Assembly (NCBI RefSeq): GCF_000715495.1
Contig: NZ_JNLX01000059.1
Location: forward strand, 1 to 64,000
Direction of reading: 5' to 3'
Length of the DNA stretch: 64,000 bases
DNA from: Hymenobacter sp. IS2118
GTDB taxonomy: Bacteria; Bacteroidota; Bacteroidia; Cytophagales; Hymenobacteraceae
Shown here one piece after another: positions 17,056 to 26,059 of the stretch. How positions within the stretch are numbered: position 1 is the stretch's first letter; each line of letters starts with the position of its first letter. The notes beneath the pieces are model-generated. The model saw only the letters and a list, made by a program, of their open reading frames with translations. It did no database searches and was not told the origin of the DNA. The position numbers were made by a program, and so were the translations under genes.

Positions 17056-17646
17056 ATGCCTTCAGCTCCCGATTTTGCCGACGAGGCGCGCGCCCTGCTT
17101 GCGGCCACCCTGGGCCGGGCGCCGTACCTGAGCGACGCCGAGGTCACCGATTTCGCGGCCTCCTGGACCCGGACGCTGCGTGTGGGCCGGCACGATTTTC
17201 TGGTCTCGCCGGGGCAAACCGAGCAGTACCTGTACTTCTGCCACCACGGCAGCCTGCGGATTTTTTACCCCACGGCCAGCGAGGAAATCTGCGTGGGTTT
17301 CGTGCACGCGGGCGAAATGGTGTGCGCGTTTCCTTCGTTTGCAATGGGCAAGCCGTCGGAATACGCCATTCAGGCGCTGCAAGCCACCGGCCTGATAGCC
17401 ATTACCAGGAGCGAGTTTCAGACGTGCCTCGACCGCAGCCCCGGCCTGGCCCGGCTGTGGCGCGCCGAACTGGAAAAAGTCCTCATTGGCCGCATGGAGC
17501 ACGAAATCGACCTGCTGCTGCCCGAGCCCGCCCAGCGCCTGGAACGGCTACGGAAGCGCAGTCCGCACATCTTCCAGCAGGTGCCCAAGAAGTACCTGGC
17601 CTCGTACCTGCGCATGACGCCCGAAACGCTGAGCCGCCTGCGGTGA
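17056..17646 (+). CDS. Crp/Fnr-family transcriptional regulator
   Basis: 196 residues. The N-terminal cyclic-nucleotide-binding-type beta roll is recognisable (EQYLYFCHHGSLRIFYPTASEEICVGFVHAGEMVCAFPSF). A dimer helix follows, then a short C-terminal DNA-binding region KKYLASYLRMTPETLSRLR, with the family's '...YLGMTPETLSR.R' recognition helix. Bacteroidota have many such regulators with unknown ligands. It is next to a DinB gene with 97 bp between them, a common pairing in this phylum. Confidence 0.85.
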   Translation: MPSAPDFADEARALLAATLGRAPYLSDAEVTDFAASWTRTLRVGRHDFLVSPGQTEQYLYFCHHGSLRIFYPTASEEICVGFVHAGEMVCAFPSFAMGKPSEYAIQALQATGLIAITRSEFQTCLDRSPGLARLWRAELEKVLIGRMEHEIDLLLPEPAQRLERLRKRSPHIFQQVPKKYLASYLRMTPETLSRLR

Positions 17647-17743
17647 TTTATTGGCTGTTAGCCATTGGCTCATTCCTTTAAATATTGATTTCAATCAAGG
17701 CGCAGGAATAAGGCGGGCCGGACCTTTGAGAAAAATCAGCGCC

Positions 17744-18334
17744 ATGACCAGCACCGCCTTCCTCGACCAGCTCGACCGCAGCCTCCGCCAGCTCCTTGCC
17801 ACCGTGCAAACCGAGTTGGCGCCCCTGGAACTGGCCCAGCTCAACCATAAGCCGGCGCCCGCGGCCTGGAGCATCCTCGAATGCCTGGAGCACCTTAATC
17901 GCTACAGCCGCTACTATAACCCGCGCTTTGCCCACGCCCTGGACCAACCGGGCCCCTCCACAAAAAGGGAGGTACGCTATAGCTGGCTGGGACGCAGATT
18001 CATCGACATGATGACGCCTGAAAATGCTAAGAAAATAAAAACCTTCAACTACATGAACCCCCGTGGCAGCCAGTTGGGGGGCGAAGTCCTGACTGAGTTC
18101 TACGCGCAGCAGGCGCAATTGCGTGCCCTACTCGCCCAGGCTCACCACGCCAACCTCAACCGCAAATCCGTTCCGGTAGAGTTTCTGCGACTGATAAAAA
18201 TGCGCCTGGGCGAAGCCTTTGAGTTGCAAGTGCTGCACGCGCAGCGCCACGTGCAGCAGGCCCTGCGGGTGAGAGCGGAATTTCCCGCCGCGAAGGCCCC
18301 AACTAAGCCGCCGCTGCTGGTAGCCAGCATGTAA
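17744..18334 (+). CDS. DinB-family protein
   Basis: 196 residues from ATG 17744. Four-helix DinB fold with LNHKPAPAAWSILECLEHLN (first metal His, H65-type) and a C-terminal helix FELQVLHAQRHVQQALRV containing the HxxxH pair. DinB/YfiT proteins are metal-dependent thiol transferases or hydrolases, and the substrate is not predictable here. The longer frame starting 31 codons earlier lacks any homologous residues. It is probably co-expressed with the preceding Crp/Fnr gene. Confidence 0.82.
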   Translation: MTSTAFLDQLDRSLRQLLATVQTELAPLELAQLNHKPAPAAWSILECLEHLNRYSRYYNPRFAHALDQPGPSTKREVRYSWLGRRFIDMMTPENAKKIKTFNYMNPRGSQLGGEVLTEFYAQQAQLRALLAQAHHANLNRKSVPVEFLRLIKMRLGEAFELQVLHAQRHVQQALRVRAEFPAAKAPTKPPLLVASM

Positions 18335-18451
18335 CGGGCGGCGCGGGCATGCACCCGCCCAAACCAGAGGCCGCAGGCAGCAACGTCAAATTCTGTTAAA
18401 ATGCCCATTGGCAACCACCAGTCCTTCGCCCGGTAAGGGGCGGGTTTCTTT

Positions 18452-18483
18452 TTTGCGGCATCTTTGCGGTCCTACTTACTTTG
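18452..18483 (+). promoter_or_regulatory. Candidate promoter of the GNAT gene
   Basis: TTACTTTG (18476-18483) matches the -7 consensus at 7 of 8 positions. TTTG (18452-18455) lies 20 bp upstream. The ATG is only 10 bp downstream, implying a nearly leaderless transcript. Confidence 0.4.
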
Positions 18484-18492
18484 TCGTGCCGC

Positions 18493-19086
18493 ATGGATTT
18501 CTCTGCTAACATCGTTCTCGAAAACAACCGCGTGCGCCTGCGGCCCCTGGAAATTGGCGATTTCGAAGCCCTCAAGGTCGTGGCCTTCGACGCTGACTTG
18601 TGGAAGTACACCCTCACCCGCGGCGACGACGCCGTGAGCCTGGCCGCCTACATCCGCCAGGCCCTGGAGGCGCGGGAGCAGGGCCTGCGCTACCCCTTCG
18701 TCATCATCGACCGCGAAACGGGACAGCTGGCCGGCAGCACCAGCTACTACAACGAAGCCGAAGCCGACCAGCGCATCAGCATTGGTTACACCTGGGTGGG
18801 CCAAAATTTCCAGCGCTCGGGCCTGAACTGGGCCTGCAAGCACCTGCTGCTGAGCCACGCTTTCGGGCAGATGGGCCACGAGCGAGTAGAGCTGGAAACC
18901 GACGCGCGCAACGACAAATCGCGCACCGCCATGACGCGCATGGGCGCCACCGAAGAAGGCACGCTGCGCAGCCACCGCCTCACGCAGGGCGGCTTCCGAC
19001 GCGACACTGTCATTTTCAGCGTCATCCAATCGGACTGGTCGGAGCTGCGCCAGACAGTTTTTCAGCCCTTTGAATACCGTGGCTGA
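18493..19086 (+). CDS. GNAT-family N-acetyltransferase (RimJ/RimL type)
   Basis: 197 residues from ATG 18493. It has LENNRVRLRPLEIGDFEALK at the N-terminus, ISIGYTWVGQNFQRSGLNWACKHLLLSHAF around the acetyl-CoA binding loop, and NDKSRTAMTRMGATEEGTLR, the RimJ/RimL hallmark block. It transfers acetyl from acetyl-CoA to an amine; the substrate is unknown. The end overlaps the diacylglycerol kinase gene by 17 bp, so the two are co-transcribed. Confidence 0.9.
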   Translation: MDFSANIVLENNRVRLRPLEIGDFEALKVVAFDADLWKYTLTRGDDAVSLAAYIRQALEAREQGLRYPFVIIDRETGQLAGSTSYYNEAEADQRISIGYTWVGQNFQRSGLNWACKHLLLSHAFGQMGHERVELETDARNDKSRTAMTRMGATEEGTLRSHRLTQGGFRRDTVIFSVIQSDWSELRQTVFQPFEYRG

Positions 19087-19492
19087 GCCCACCCAACCCG
19101 TTTCGGACCGCCTGCGGCCGCCCGAGGGGCTGTGGCGCCGGCGCGTGGCTAGCTTTGGGCACGCTGTGCGCGGCGTCTGGGCCGCTCTGCGCTCCGAAGT
19201 ACACCTGCAGTTTCATGCCGTGGCTACGGTGATAGTAATCGGGCTAGGGGCTTATTACCACCTGGCCCGGCTGGAATGGGCGCTGGTGGCCCTGGCCGTG
19301 GCCGGCGTGTGGACCGCCGAGCTGGTGAACACCGCCATCGAAGCCCTCACCGATTTGGCCTCGCCGGCCTACCACCCGCTGGCCGGCAAGGCCAAAGACG
19401 TGGCTGCGGGCGCCGTGCTGCTGGCCGCGCTGGGTGCGCTGGTGGTGGGCGTGCTGGTGTTTGGACCCCGCATGCTGCCCGACAGTTGGTAG
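19070..19492 (+). CDS. Diacylglycerol kinase family membrane protein (DgkA-like)
   Basis: 140 residues, three membrane helices. RRRVASFGHAVRGVWAALRSEVHLQFH (amphipathic N-terminal helix) and ELVNTAIEALTDLASP carry the catalytic Glu and the NTAIE motif of the DgkA family, which phosphorylates diacylglycerol or undecaprenol. The start is probably TTG 19070 or GTG 19079; both overlap the preceding GNAT gene and no ATG is available. The C-terminal helix LAALGALVVGVLVFGPRML is complete. Confidence 0.88.
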   Translation: MNTVAEPTQPVSDRLRPPEGLWRRRVASFGHAVRGVWAALRSEVHLQFHAVATVIVIGLGAYYHLARLEWALVALAVAGVWTAELVNTAIEALTDLASPAYHPLAGKAKDVAAGAVLLAALGALVVGVLVFGPRMLPDSW

Positions 19493-19625
19493 CCGTTGCT
19501 GATTTCATGACGAACAGCTGCGGACCAACGAAATGGCGTGGAAAAACCAACTCATTGGATAAGCCCGGCGTAAAGCAGGCGGCAGTGCGGCGCGGCCGGC
19601 CTGTTGACCCGATTAAATCCCTGAA

Positions 19626-20087
19626 ATGAAAAACCTGCTCGCCTTTGCCGCCTGTGCCTTGCTCGCTGCGGCCTGTGCCCCCAACCAAGTGAGCGTGACC
19701 ACGCCCACCACGCCGCCGTCGTCGGGCTACGCGAGCGGCCCCGACACGCCCGTGCCCACCAGCGCCAACACCGTGGACCCCGTGCCGGCCCGCGTAGCCG
19801 TGTCCGACACCACCGCCCGCCCGGCCTGGCTGAAAGCTCGCATTGCCGAGGTGCTAAGCGAGCGCAAGCGCAACCCCATCACCCGCATGCTGAGCTATAC
19901 CTACGATGGCCAGCAGGTGTACTATATTTCGGCACCGTGCTGCGACCAATACTCCCAGGTATTTGACGCGAAGGGCCGCCTGGTGTGCCAGCCCGATGGC
20001 GGCATCACGGGCAAAGGCGATGGCCAGTGCCCTGACTTCGAAAAAAATAAAACCAACGAAAAACTAGTCTGGCAAGACCCCAGGTAA
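19626..20087 (+). CDS. Small lipoprotein, DUF6970-like
   Basis: 153 residues. Lipobox LLAAAC (Cys17), then a Pro/Thr-rich spacer of about 45 residues. The globular part contains RKRNPITRMLSYTYDGQQVYY, SAPCCDQYSQVFDAKG and LVCQPDGGITGKGDGQCPDF, with four conserved-looking Cys. I think this corresponds to a Bacteroidota domain of unknown function (DUF6970), but that is from memory of the motif. The role is unknown. Confidence 0.75.
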   Translation: MKNLLAFAACALLAAACAPNQVSVTTPTTPPSSGYASGPDTPVPTSANTVDPVPARVAVSDTTARPAWLKARIAEVLSERKRNPITRMLSYTYDGQQVYYISAPCCDQYSQVFDAKGRLVCQPDGGITGKGDGQCPDFEKNKTNEKLVWQDPR

Positions 20088-20089
20088 AG

Positions 20090-20152
20090 GAATTATGAGT
20101 ATTGAATTTTGGATTACTATTTTACTGATTCAAAATTCAACACTCATAATTC
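20090..20152. repeat. A/T-rich inverted repeat between two genes
   Basis: 22 bp arms (20090-20111 and 20131-20152) agree at 21 of 22 positions, with a 19 bp loop. The sequence is far richer in A/T than its surroundings. Confidence 0.75.
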
Positions 20153-20170
20153 ATAACTCAATACTCCGTT

Positions 20171-20668
20171 ATGAATACCTTAGAAAAACTCGGCGCTTTC
20201 AACGTGTGGGCGAATACCACCGTGCTGAACCGCCTCGACGAAGTGGCCGCTACCGGCCAGGAAATCCCGCCCGTGGTGTTGCGCCTGTTCAGCCACGTGC
20301 TCAATGCCCAGGCCATCTGGATTTCGCGCATTGGCGGCACGGCCAGCCCCGTGAAAGTGTGGCAGGAACACGACCTGGCCACCTGCCACCAGCTGCACGC
20401 CCAAACCTCGGAGCCCCTGCACCAGCTCATGGTGCACGCCGACGAAACCGAGCTGCAGCGCCTTATTTCTTACACCAACTCCTTGAGCGACAAATACGAT
20501 AGCCAGGTGCACGACATCCTGACGCACGCCGTAGTGCACGCCAGCTACCACCGCGCCCAGGTAGCCACCCGCCTGCGCGACCACGGCCTGGAACCCGTCA
20601 ATTCCGACTTCATTACCTATTGCCGCGAGCTGTCGGCGGCCGCCCGGCAGGCTGTGCCTAGCCTTTAA
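20171..20668 (+). CDS. DinB-family protein
   Basis: 165 residues, full-length DinB four-helix bundle. The metal-binding histidines lie in LRLFSHVLNAQAIWISRI and in the C-terminal helix ILTHAVVHASYHRAQVATRLR (HxxxHRAQ motif). The motif PVNSDFITYCRE closes the family block. It is a different subgroup from the DinB gene at 17744. It is followed by an intrinsic terminator. Confidence 0.9.
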   Translation: MNTLEKLGAFNVWANTTVLNRLDEVAATGQEIPPVVLRLFSHVLNAQAIWISRIGGTASPVKVWQEHDLATCHQLHAQTSEPLHQLMVHADETELQRLISYTNSLSDKYDSQVHDILTHAVVHASYHRAQVATRLRDHGLEPVNSDFITYCRELSAAARQAVPSL

Positions 20669-20692
20669 AGCGGCCACGGCCTTTTGATTTCG

Positions 20693-20725
20693 AAACCCCT
20701 TCCGGAACGGGAAGGGGTTTTTAGT
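20693..20725 (+). terminator. Intrinsic terminator of the DinB gene
   Basis: AAACCCCTTCC (20693-20703) pairs with GGAAGGGGTTT (20710-20720) around a 6-base loop. The stem runs into a T-run (TTTTTAG). Confidence 0.85.
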
Positions 20726-20754
20726 TTTCCTTTTAATCGCAGCGCCTGTTTTTT

Positions 20755-21375
20755 ATGTCGGGTAATCTTTCACCGGCTCCGGTTATCACGTCTGAGCGGC
20801 TTCACAAGGCCTATTCCTACGCCGCCTATCGCCACCTGCTCGACGAGCTGCTAGCCCAAAACCGCACCACCGGCCCCAACCAAAGCGAGCAATTTATCCG
20901 CTACGCGCACCTCAACATCAAGCGCATGCAGCGCCTGGACAAAACCATCCGGCTGCTGCCCGAGCTGCAACAGGCACTGGCGCAGCTGCCACGGCGCTAC
21001 GTATGGCTGATAATCACCGAGGGCTGGTGCGGCGACGCGGCCCAGCTCGTGCCCGTATTCGAGGCCATTGCCCAGGCCAGTCATAGCCAACTCACCACGC
21101 GCTACGTGCTGCGCGACGATAACCCCGACCTCATGGCCCGCTACCTCACTAACGGCAGCCGGGCCATCCCCCGGCTCATGGTGCTCCACGCCGATGCGCT
21201 GAACGAGGCCGCTGCCTGGGGCCCGCGCCCGGCTCCGGCGCAGGAGTTGTGCGTGCGTCTCAAAAAGGCAGGCGTACCGTACGAGGAATTCGCGACCCAG
21301 CTGCATGGCTGGTACGCCAAAGACAAAACGCTCAGTACCCAACGCGAGCTGCTGGCGCTGATTCAGCGGCTGTAG
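20755..21375 (+). CDS. Thioredoxin-family protein with single-Cys WCGDAA motif
   Basis: 206 residues. The thioredoxin fold is seen in YVWLIITEGWCGDAAQLVPVFEAIA and in AIPRLMVLHADALNEA (cis-Pro region). The active-site CxxC is replaced by CGDA, so only one redox Cys remains. Such Bacteroidota/Firmicutes thioredoxin-like proteins are probably involved in thiol redox handling, with no known substrate. An N-terminal helical region of about 85 residues precedes the fold. It is flanked by terminators, so monocistronic. Confidence 0.83.
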   Translation: MSGNLSPAPVITSERLHKAYSYAAYRHLLDELLAQNRTTGPNQSEQFIRYAHLNIKRMQRLDKTIRLLPELQQALAQLPRRYVWLIITEGWCGDAAQLVPVFEAIAQASHSQLTTRYVLRDDNPDLMARYLTNGSRAIPRLMVLHADALNEAAAWGPRPAPAQELCVRLKKAGVPYEEFATQLHGWYAKDKTLSTQRELLALIQRL

Positions 21376-21400
21376 AAGGTCCGTTTCAGTTGGATATAAG

Positions 21401-21438
21401 CCAAATGGCCCAGCCTCTTGCGAGACTGGGCCATTTGG
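21401..21438. terminator. Bidirectional hairpin between convergent genes
   Basis: Perfect 13 bp arms, CCAAATGGCCCAG (21401-21413) and its complement (21426-21438), around a 12-base loop. A short T-rich tract follows on the right and an A/T tract on the left. Confidence 0.7.
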
Positions 21439-21459
21439 GTCAGGTTGGGTTTTTGCTGC

Positions 21460-22305
21460 TTAGTTGAGCGATGTGGTGCCCAAGTCCGTAACCTTTTCGT
21501 TGGTAACCACCACGCCCGTGCGAACGATGTTAACATAGGCCGGTCCGTTGGCCGGAGCCGTGGTGCTGGGGAAAAACTCCACGCGGTAGGTGCCGGCGGC
21601 CAGACCGTTGAGCTGGTAGGCCCCCGAAGCATCGGCCGACGTGCTAACCGTATCGGGGCCGAGAATGGAGGAGCGAATGGCCAGAATCTGGGGCAAGGCC
21701 GCCGCCGGATTCACGGTGCCGCGAATGCCGGCGCGCAGGTCCTGGGCCACCACCCGAATAACGGGCTTGAGCAGGTACCGCTCTTTTTTATCGTTGCCGG
21801 GCTTCCAGTTGCCGCGCTCCACAATGGATTTGGCCACGTCAAAATCCAGTAGCAGCTGGAAGGTTTCGCGCTTGCGCAGGGTGGCTTTGTTCAGCTTCAG
21901 CTTCACGCCCGAACTCTGGCCGCTGGGGGTTTTGAGGTCGTAGCGCTGGCCGTCGCGGCCCACCACGTAGCTATCAGGCCCCAGAATGAGGCGGATTTCC
22001 TTCAAGTCGCCGGGCGCGAAATCCTCGTTCACCAGCAGGGCCGACTTACCGTTGACATACTCCAGCACGTTGATGGCCTGGGGCGTGAAGGCCAGCATCT
22101 TCCAGCCGTTTGGGTCGGTTTCCTCTTTGAGGTGTACTTCTACCTGCCGCACATCCAGCACCACGCTGCGAAAGTCGCCGGGGGCATCCGTGAGGCGTAC
22201 TTCGAGCTTGGCGCTGTCGGCACTGCCCGAGTCGGAGTCTTTGGAACAGCCGGCCAGGGCCAGCAGCGCAACGCAAGTCAGGGGAAACAAACGAGTAAGG
22301 TTCAT
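21460..22305 (-). CDS. DUF4382 domain lipoprotein
   Basis: 281 residues. Lipobox LALAGC (Cys20), then AKLEVRLTDAPGDFRSVVLDVRQVEVHL, the DUF4382 opening, and a domain to about residue 185. A second beta domain (VAQDLRAGIRGTVNPAAALPQI to the end) resembles a carboxypeptidase-regulatory or Cna-B-like sandwich (GAYQLNGLAAGTYRVEF). It is probably a surface or periplasmic lipoprotein, with unknown ligand. Confidence 0.86.
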   Translation of the reverse strand: MNLTRLFPLTCVALLALAGCSKDSDSGSADSAKLEVRLTDAPGDFRSVVLDVRQVEVHLKEETDPNGWKMLAFTPQAINVLEYVNGKSALLVNEDFAPGDLKEIRLILGPDSYVVGRDGQRYDLKTPSGQSSGVKLKLNKATLRKRETFQLLLDFDVAKSIVERGNWKPGNDKKERYLLKPVIRVVAQDLRAGIRGTVNPAAALPQILAIRSSILGPDTVSTSADASGAYQLNGLAAGTYRVEFFPSTTAPANGPAYVNIVRTGVVVTNEKVTDLGTTSLN

Positions 22306-22417
22306 ATAGTAAATCGGTGAAATTGAAGTAATTGGCGTGAAACGGAATGGTAAATCCGTTGGTTGCGGGCCGTGGCAATAATTCTGCCACGCTTATTCGC
22401 CTCAAGATTCAATTGGC

Positions 22418-25400
22418 TTATTTCGTGGTATCGGCCGGGGCGACGGGTGCGGCGGGCTTGGGTTTGGGCTTGCCGAAAAGGCTGTTCAGGCCTTTCCCAA
22501 CCTGATTTTTGAGTCGGGCCTGGGCTTCCAAACGAGCCTTTTCGGTGGCGATGCGAAGTTTTTCCTCCGCGCTTTGGTCGGCGGCGGCTTCGGTGCGCGT
22601 GGTGCTGTCCTTTTGGGCCTGCTTCTTCTGGGCCAAGCCCAGGAGGGCATCCGTTAGCTTGGTTTTCACCACATTGGCGACAATGGCTTTGCCCTGGTCC
22701 TTCACGCTGCCGCTGGTGAGTTTCACCACGGGGCTGGTCACGGTGCCGCCAATGTTCAGGCCCAGCGTCACGCGCTCGGTCCCCTGAATGTTCTGCACGC
22801 CGGTGAGCTGCGTGAGCTTGCTGTTGAGCGCGTTGCCGAGCTTGCCGGTGGGCACGTTCAGGGCCGTAACGTAGGCCAGCGCGCCAGCCAGGCTGTTCGA
22901 GCCGCCAAAGGTCATCTTCACGTCGCCCACCGCCAGGTCGAACGGCTGCACCACCAGGTTACCGTTCACAATGTTGGCCTGAATGGCTTTATTGGTCACC
23001 AGCAGGGTTTTCAGCTCGGGCAGCGTGGTTAGGCTGGCAATCTTGCTCATCACTTCCGACTGATTGATGGCGGCCTTGACCACGTCAATCACGCCCTTGC
23101 CCGTGAGCGTGGCCAGGTTGGGCAGCATGTCGGCGCCCATTTCCCCGCTCACGCTGAAGTTGGTACCAAACAAGCCTTCTACCTGCCCGGCCAACGGCAC
23201 CAGCCGCTTCAGTGTGGCGAAGGACGAGAAGGCATTCTGAATGTCGAGGTTCTTGATGTTCAGGCCGAAGTCGAACTTGGGGTGCGCCAGGTTTTTGCTG
23301 CTGTAGCTACCCGTGGTTCCGAAGCTGCCGCCCAACGTATTAAACGTCATGTTGTTGAGCCGAGCCATTTGGTCGCGCACCGTTACGGTACCCTGGGCGT
23401 TGGTCAGCTTCAGGTTGTCGTAGGTCACGTTATCAACCTTGCTGTTCAGCACCAAATCGAAGTATTTGGGAATCTGGAGCACGCCCTCGGCCTTGGCCGG
23501 AGCCTTGCCGCCGGTAGTCGTGGGCTTAGCCGATACCTCGTCCACCATCCACTCGTTCACGTTGAAATTGCGCGAGTTCACGTTCAGCGTGCCCTTCAGC
23601 GCCTGGCCCGGCGTGAAGAGGTAGCCCATGTAGTTGCTCACCGTGCCCGAGGCCGCGAAATCGGAGCTGCCGGCCGTGCCGTTCAGGCTTTGCAGGTTTA
23701 TCTGGTTGTTGTTGAAAGTGGCCGTGCCGCTGCTGATGCGTACGCCCTGCGGCAGGTCGGGGCTCTTGTAGGTTACGTTGCTAGCCTTCACGGTGCCGCT
23801 GGCCACCACGTTCTGGTAGCGGCCGGCTTCCACGTCGGCCATGTTGCCTTTGGCAGCAATGTTGCCGGTCACGCGGCCGGTCACGGTCATGCCCTCAAGC
23901 GGGAAAATCTTGGTGATTTTGGTGAGGTCCACCGTGCCGTTCACGTTGGCGTCAAACACCGGTTTGTCGATGTTGCGGGCCGAGAGGCGGCCTTCCAGCG
24001 GCTCGCCTTCCAGCACCATCCGAAACTGCGGCAGGTTGATTTGGGTGTCGTTGACCTGGCCCGTGGTATTTACCACCGTGCCGTTGAGGTTGATATTCTC
24101 AATCGGCGCCGGAAACTGGGCCGACTTCACAAAGCCGTTGGTGAGGCGAATGGCGGCATTCACCACCGGCATCTGGGTTGCGGAATAAATGCCTTTCGCC
24201 GTACCATCCACGAAAAACTGTCCGCGCATGGCCAGGTCCTTCACCGGGTACACTTTCAGGGCCTCGGCCAGGTTCACGTTGGCTTTCACGCGGCCGTCCA
24301 CGCGCATGGGTTCCAGGCCATCAATGGTAATGTTACCATCCACGGGGTTGGGGCCGAGGTCGAGGTGAAACTGCGGGATGTTGACTTTCACGTTGTTGGT
24401 GTAGCCCGAGGGGTTGTCGACCTGCATCTTCAGGTTGATGTTTTTGGCTGCCTGGGGCAAGTCGGGGTATTTGAACTGGCCGTTGGTCACGGCCAGGTTC
24501 ACGCCGTAGCCGGGCATTTTCACCGCGTTTTGCGTGCCCTTGTAGTAGCCATCAAAGGCCACCTGCCCGCTGGTTTCGATGTTTTTGAAGCTCTCCGTGT
24601 ACACGCCCGGCACCAGACTCAGCAGGGTTTTGAAATCCGTTTCCAGCGCCTTGAAGGTCAGGTCGTAGGTAATATCCGTGGCGTTGGGCAGCCCAATGGC
24701 TCCGGCAAAGCTGAACGGGAAGTCGTTGAGCTTAATCTTGTTGTCTTTGAAAGTGTAGAGGCTTTTGGTGAGGTCCATTTCCATCGTCACGTCGGCGTCG
24801 AGCTGCTTGTTGCTCACGTAGGCCACGCCGTCGTAGGTCATGTCGAGGCCGGTGGCCGTGGTTTGCGACTTCATGTCGAAAACATTGCTGGCAAAATCGC
24901 CGCTGCCGCTGTGGTTCACGCCGCGGGCCTGCATAGCGAAGGGCATCGTCAGGTCTTCGTAGCGCAGGCGGCCATCGGTCATCTCCCAACCTTTGATGGC
25001 GAGGTTCACCTGGCTGGTGTCCTGGCCTTTGGCAGCGGCAGCAGAGTCCGAAATCATGATATCCCAGTTAGCCAGGCCGCTTTTCAGCACCCGCATGCTC
25101 AAGTCGGGCCGCTCCAGCTCGATGGTTTTGATGTCAATCTGACCGCCGCGTACCACGCTCATTATATCGAGGCCCACGCGCAGGTTGGGCAGGTAAGCCA
25201 GCGTGTCGCGGCTGAACGAGTCGAGGCCAATCACGCGCAGCTCCCGGATGTTCACCGTCATGTCGGGGAAGGAGCTGAGCAGGCTCACGTCAATATTGGC
25301 GGGGTCGTACTGCACCGTGGCCCGCACGCGCTGGGCAATCTGCTCGTCGGCCAAAGCCCGCAGCTTGTCTTTAAACAGCACCGGCGCCAGCGCCAACGCC

Positions 25401-25450
25401 GCTACCAGCACCACCAAAAATATACCGATACCCAAAAGAATTTTCCGCAT
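22418..25450 (-). CDS. AsmA-family membrane-anchored protein
   Basis: 1010 residues. One N-terminal helix (residues 4-27) is followed by a very long beta-rich periplasmic region with repeats such as 'L.N.TVD.....G...G...A.G', typical of AsmA/TamB-type lipid-transfer bridges. AsmA-like regions at both ends are recognisable (FKDKLRALADEQIAQRV near the N-terminus; SGEMGADMLPNLATLTGKGVIDV near 770). The C-terminal 80 residues are charged and Lys/Ala-rich. Family members move phospholipids between inner and outer membrane. The protein is antisense to a very long spurious frame. Confidence 0.87.
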   Translation of the reverse strand: MRKILLGIGIFLVVLVAALALAPVLFKDKLRALADEQIAQRVRATVQYDPANIDVSLLSSFPDMTVNIRELRVIGLDSFSRDTLAYLPNLRVGLDIMSVVRGGQIDIKTIELERPDLSMRVLKSGLANWDIMISDSAAAAKGQDTSQVNLAIKGWEMTDGRLRYEDLTMPFAMQARGVNHSGSGDFASNVFDMKSQTTATGLDMTYDGVAYVSNKQLDADVTMEMDLTKSLYTFKDNKIKLNDFPFSFAGAIGLPNATDITYDLTFKALETDFKTLLSLVPGVYTESFKNIETSGQVAFDGYYKGTQNAVKMPGYGVNLAVTNGQFKYPDLPQAAKNINLKMQVDNPSGYTNNVKVNIPQFHLDLGPNPVDGNITIDGLEPMRVDGRVKANVNLAEALKVYPVKDLAMRGQFFVDGTAKGIYSATQMPVVNAAIRLTNGFVKSAQFPAPIENINLNGTVVNTTGQVNDTQINLPQFRMVLEGEPLEGRLSARNIDKPVFDANVNGTVDLTKITKIFPLEGMTVTGRVTGNIAAKGNMADVEAGRYQNVVASGTVKASNVTYKSPDLPQGVRISSGTATFNNNQINLQSLNGTAGSSDFAASGTVSNYMGYLFTPGQALKGTLNVNSRNFNVNEWMVDEVSAKPTTTGGKAPAKAEGVLQIPKYFDLVLNSKVDNVTYDNLKLTNAQGTVTVRDQMARLNNMTFNTLGGSFGTTGSYSSKNLAHPKFDFGLNIKNLDIQNAFSSFATLKRLVPLAGQVEGLFGTNFSVSGEMGADMLPNLATLTGKGVIDVVKAAINQSEVMSKIASLTTLPELKTLLVTNKAIQANIVNGNLVVQPFDLAVGDVKMTFGGSNSLAGALAYVTALNVPTGKLGNALNSKLTQLTGVQNIQGTERVTLGLNIGGTVTSPVVKLTSGSVKDQGKAIVANVVKTKLTDALLGLAQKKQAQKDSTTRTEAAADQSAEEKLRIATEKARLEAQARLKNQVGKGLNSLFGKPKPKPAAPVAPADTTK

Positions 25451-25476
25451 TGCGAGAGACAGTTAGTAAATCAAAA

Positions 25477-25484
25477 CAAAGGTA
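25477..25484 (-). promoter_or_regulatory. -7 element of the asmA-like gene
   Basis: Minus-strand TACCTTTG is an exact TAnnTTTG match 27 bp before the ATG. No good -33 element was found. Confidence 0.42.
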
Positions 25485-26059
25485 GAACCCACGCTCTACC
25501 GCTTTCTTTTCAGGAGTGAGGACAAAATCAGGCCAAACGTGACAGCCGCAAAATCACCGTACCTGGCGATGACGGCCCGCCACCTTGCTGCTTCTTCATT
25601 GCAAGGGCATACTCGGCCTGAATCCACCAAACAGCAATGCCGGCCCAACAAAAGCAAGCTGATTCCCAAAGGCCATCAGCGAAATATTTGACCGCTTAAA
25701 TGCAATAGTACTCGCTTACGTTCACGCTGCTGCTTTCGCCATGGCAAGGGCCATTTTGAACGCACCCCCAATTAAAAAAGCTCACTATCTGCACATTTTG
25801 CAAAATAAGGCCCCGCTTACAGTGATTATAAACCGAAACGCTTGATTAGATAAATTATAGATTATTATTAAATTTTTATAAACATGTTTTCCCATTATAT
25901 TTGCCTGTCTCCGGTTGACTTTCTCTTAAAAATTGAGTTCCTGAGCAACTGCCATAGAATGTAATCGGGACTACTTCACTGGCATAACAATAGCTCAATT
26001 AGTGCCTTGTAATTGAGCGGGCCTGATGTTAAAGTACGTTTTTCGTGTTCATCTATCTC
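25485..26059. other. Intergenic region between divergent genes
   Basis: About 575 bp without a gene. From about 25780 it becomes strongly A/T-rich and holds the promoter of the OmpA gene. The part at 25500-25780 shows no recognised feature. Confidence 0.5.
25873..25903 (+). promoter_or_regulatory. Promoter of the OmpA-family gene
   Basis: TATATTTG (25896-25903) is an exact -7 match and TTTT (25873-25876) is a 3/4 match to the -33 element with a 19 bp spacer. The gene starts about 155 bp downstream, so the transcript would have a long leader. Confidence 0.5.

Noticed and set aside
20755..21375. Classical thioredoxin
   Set aside because: Only one Cys remains in WCGDAA, so the CxxC redox pair is missing. 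It is annotated as a thioredoxin-family protein only.
23282..25519. Long open frame on the plus strand opposite the AsmA gene
   Set aside because: It is antisense to a well-supported gene. Its translation is rich in His, Gly, Val and Arg without domains, a typical shadow in GC-rich DNA.
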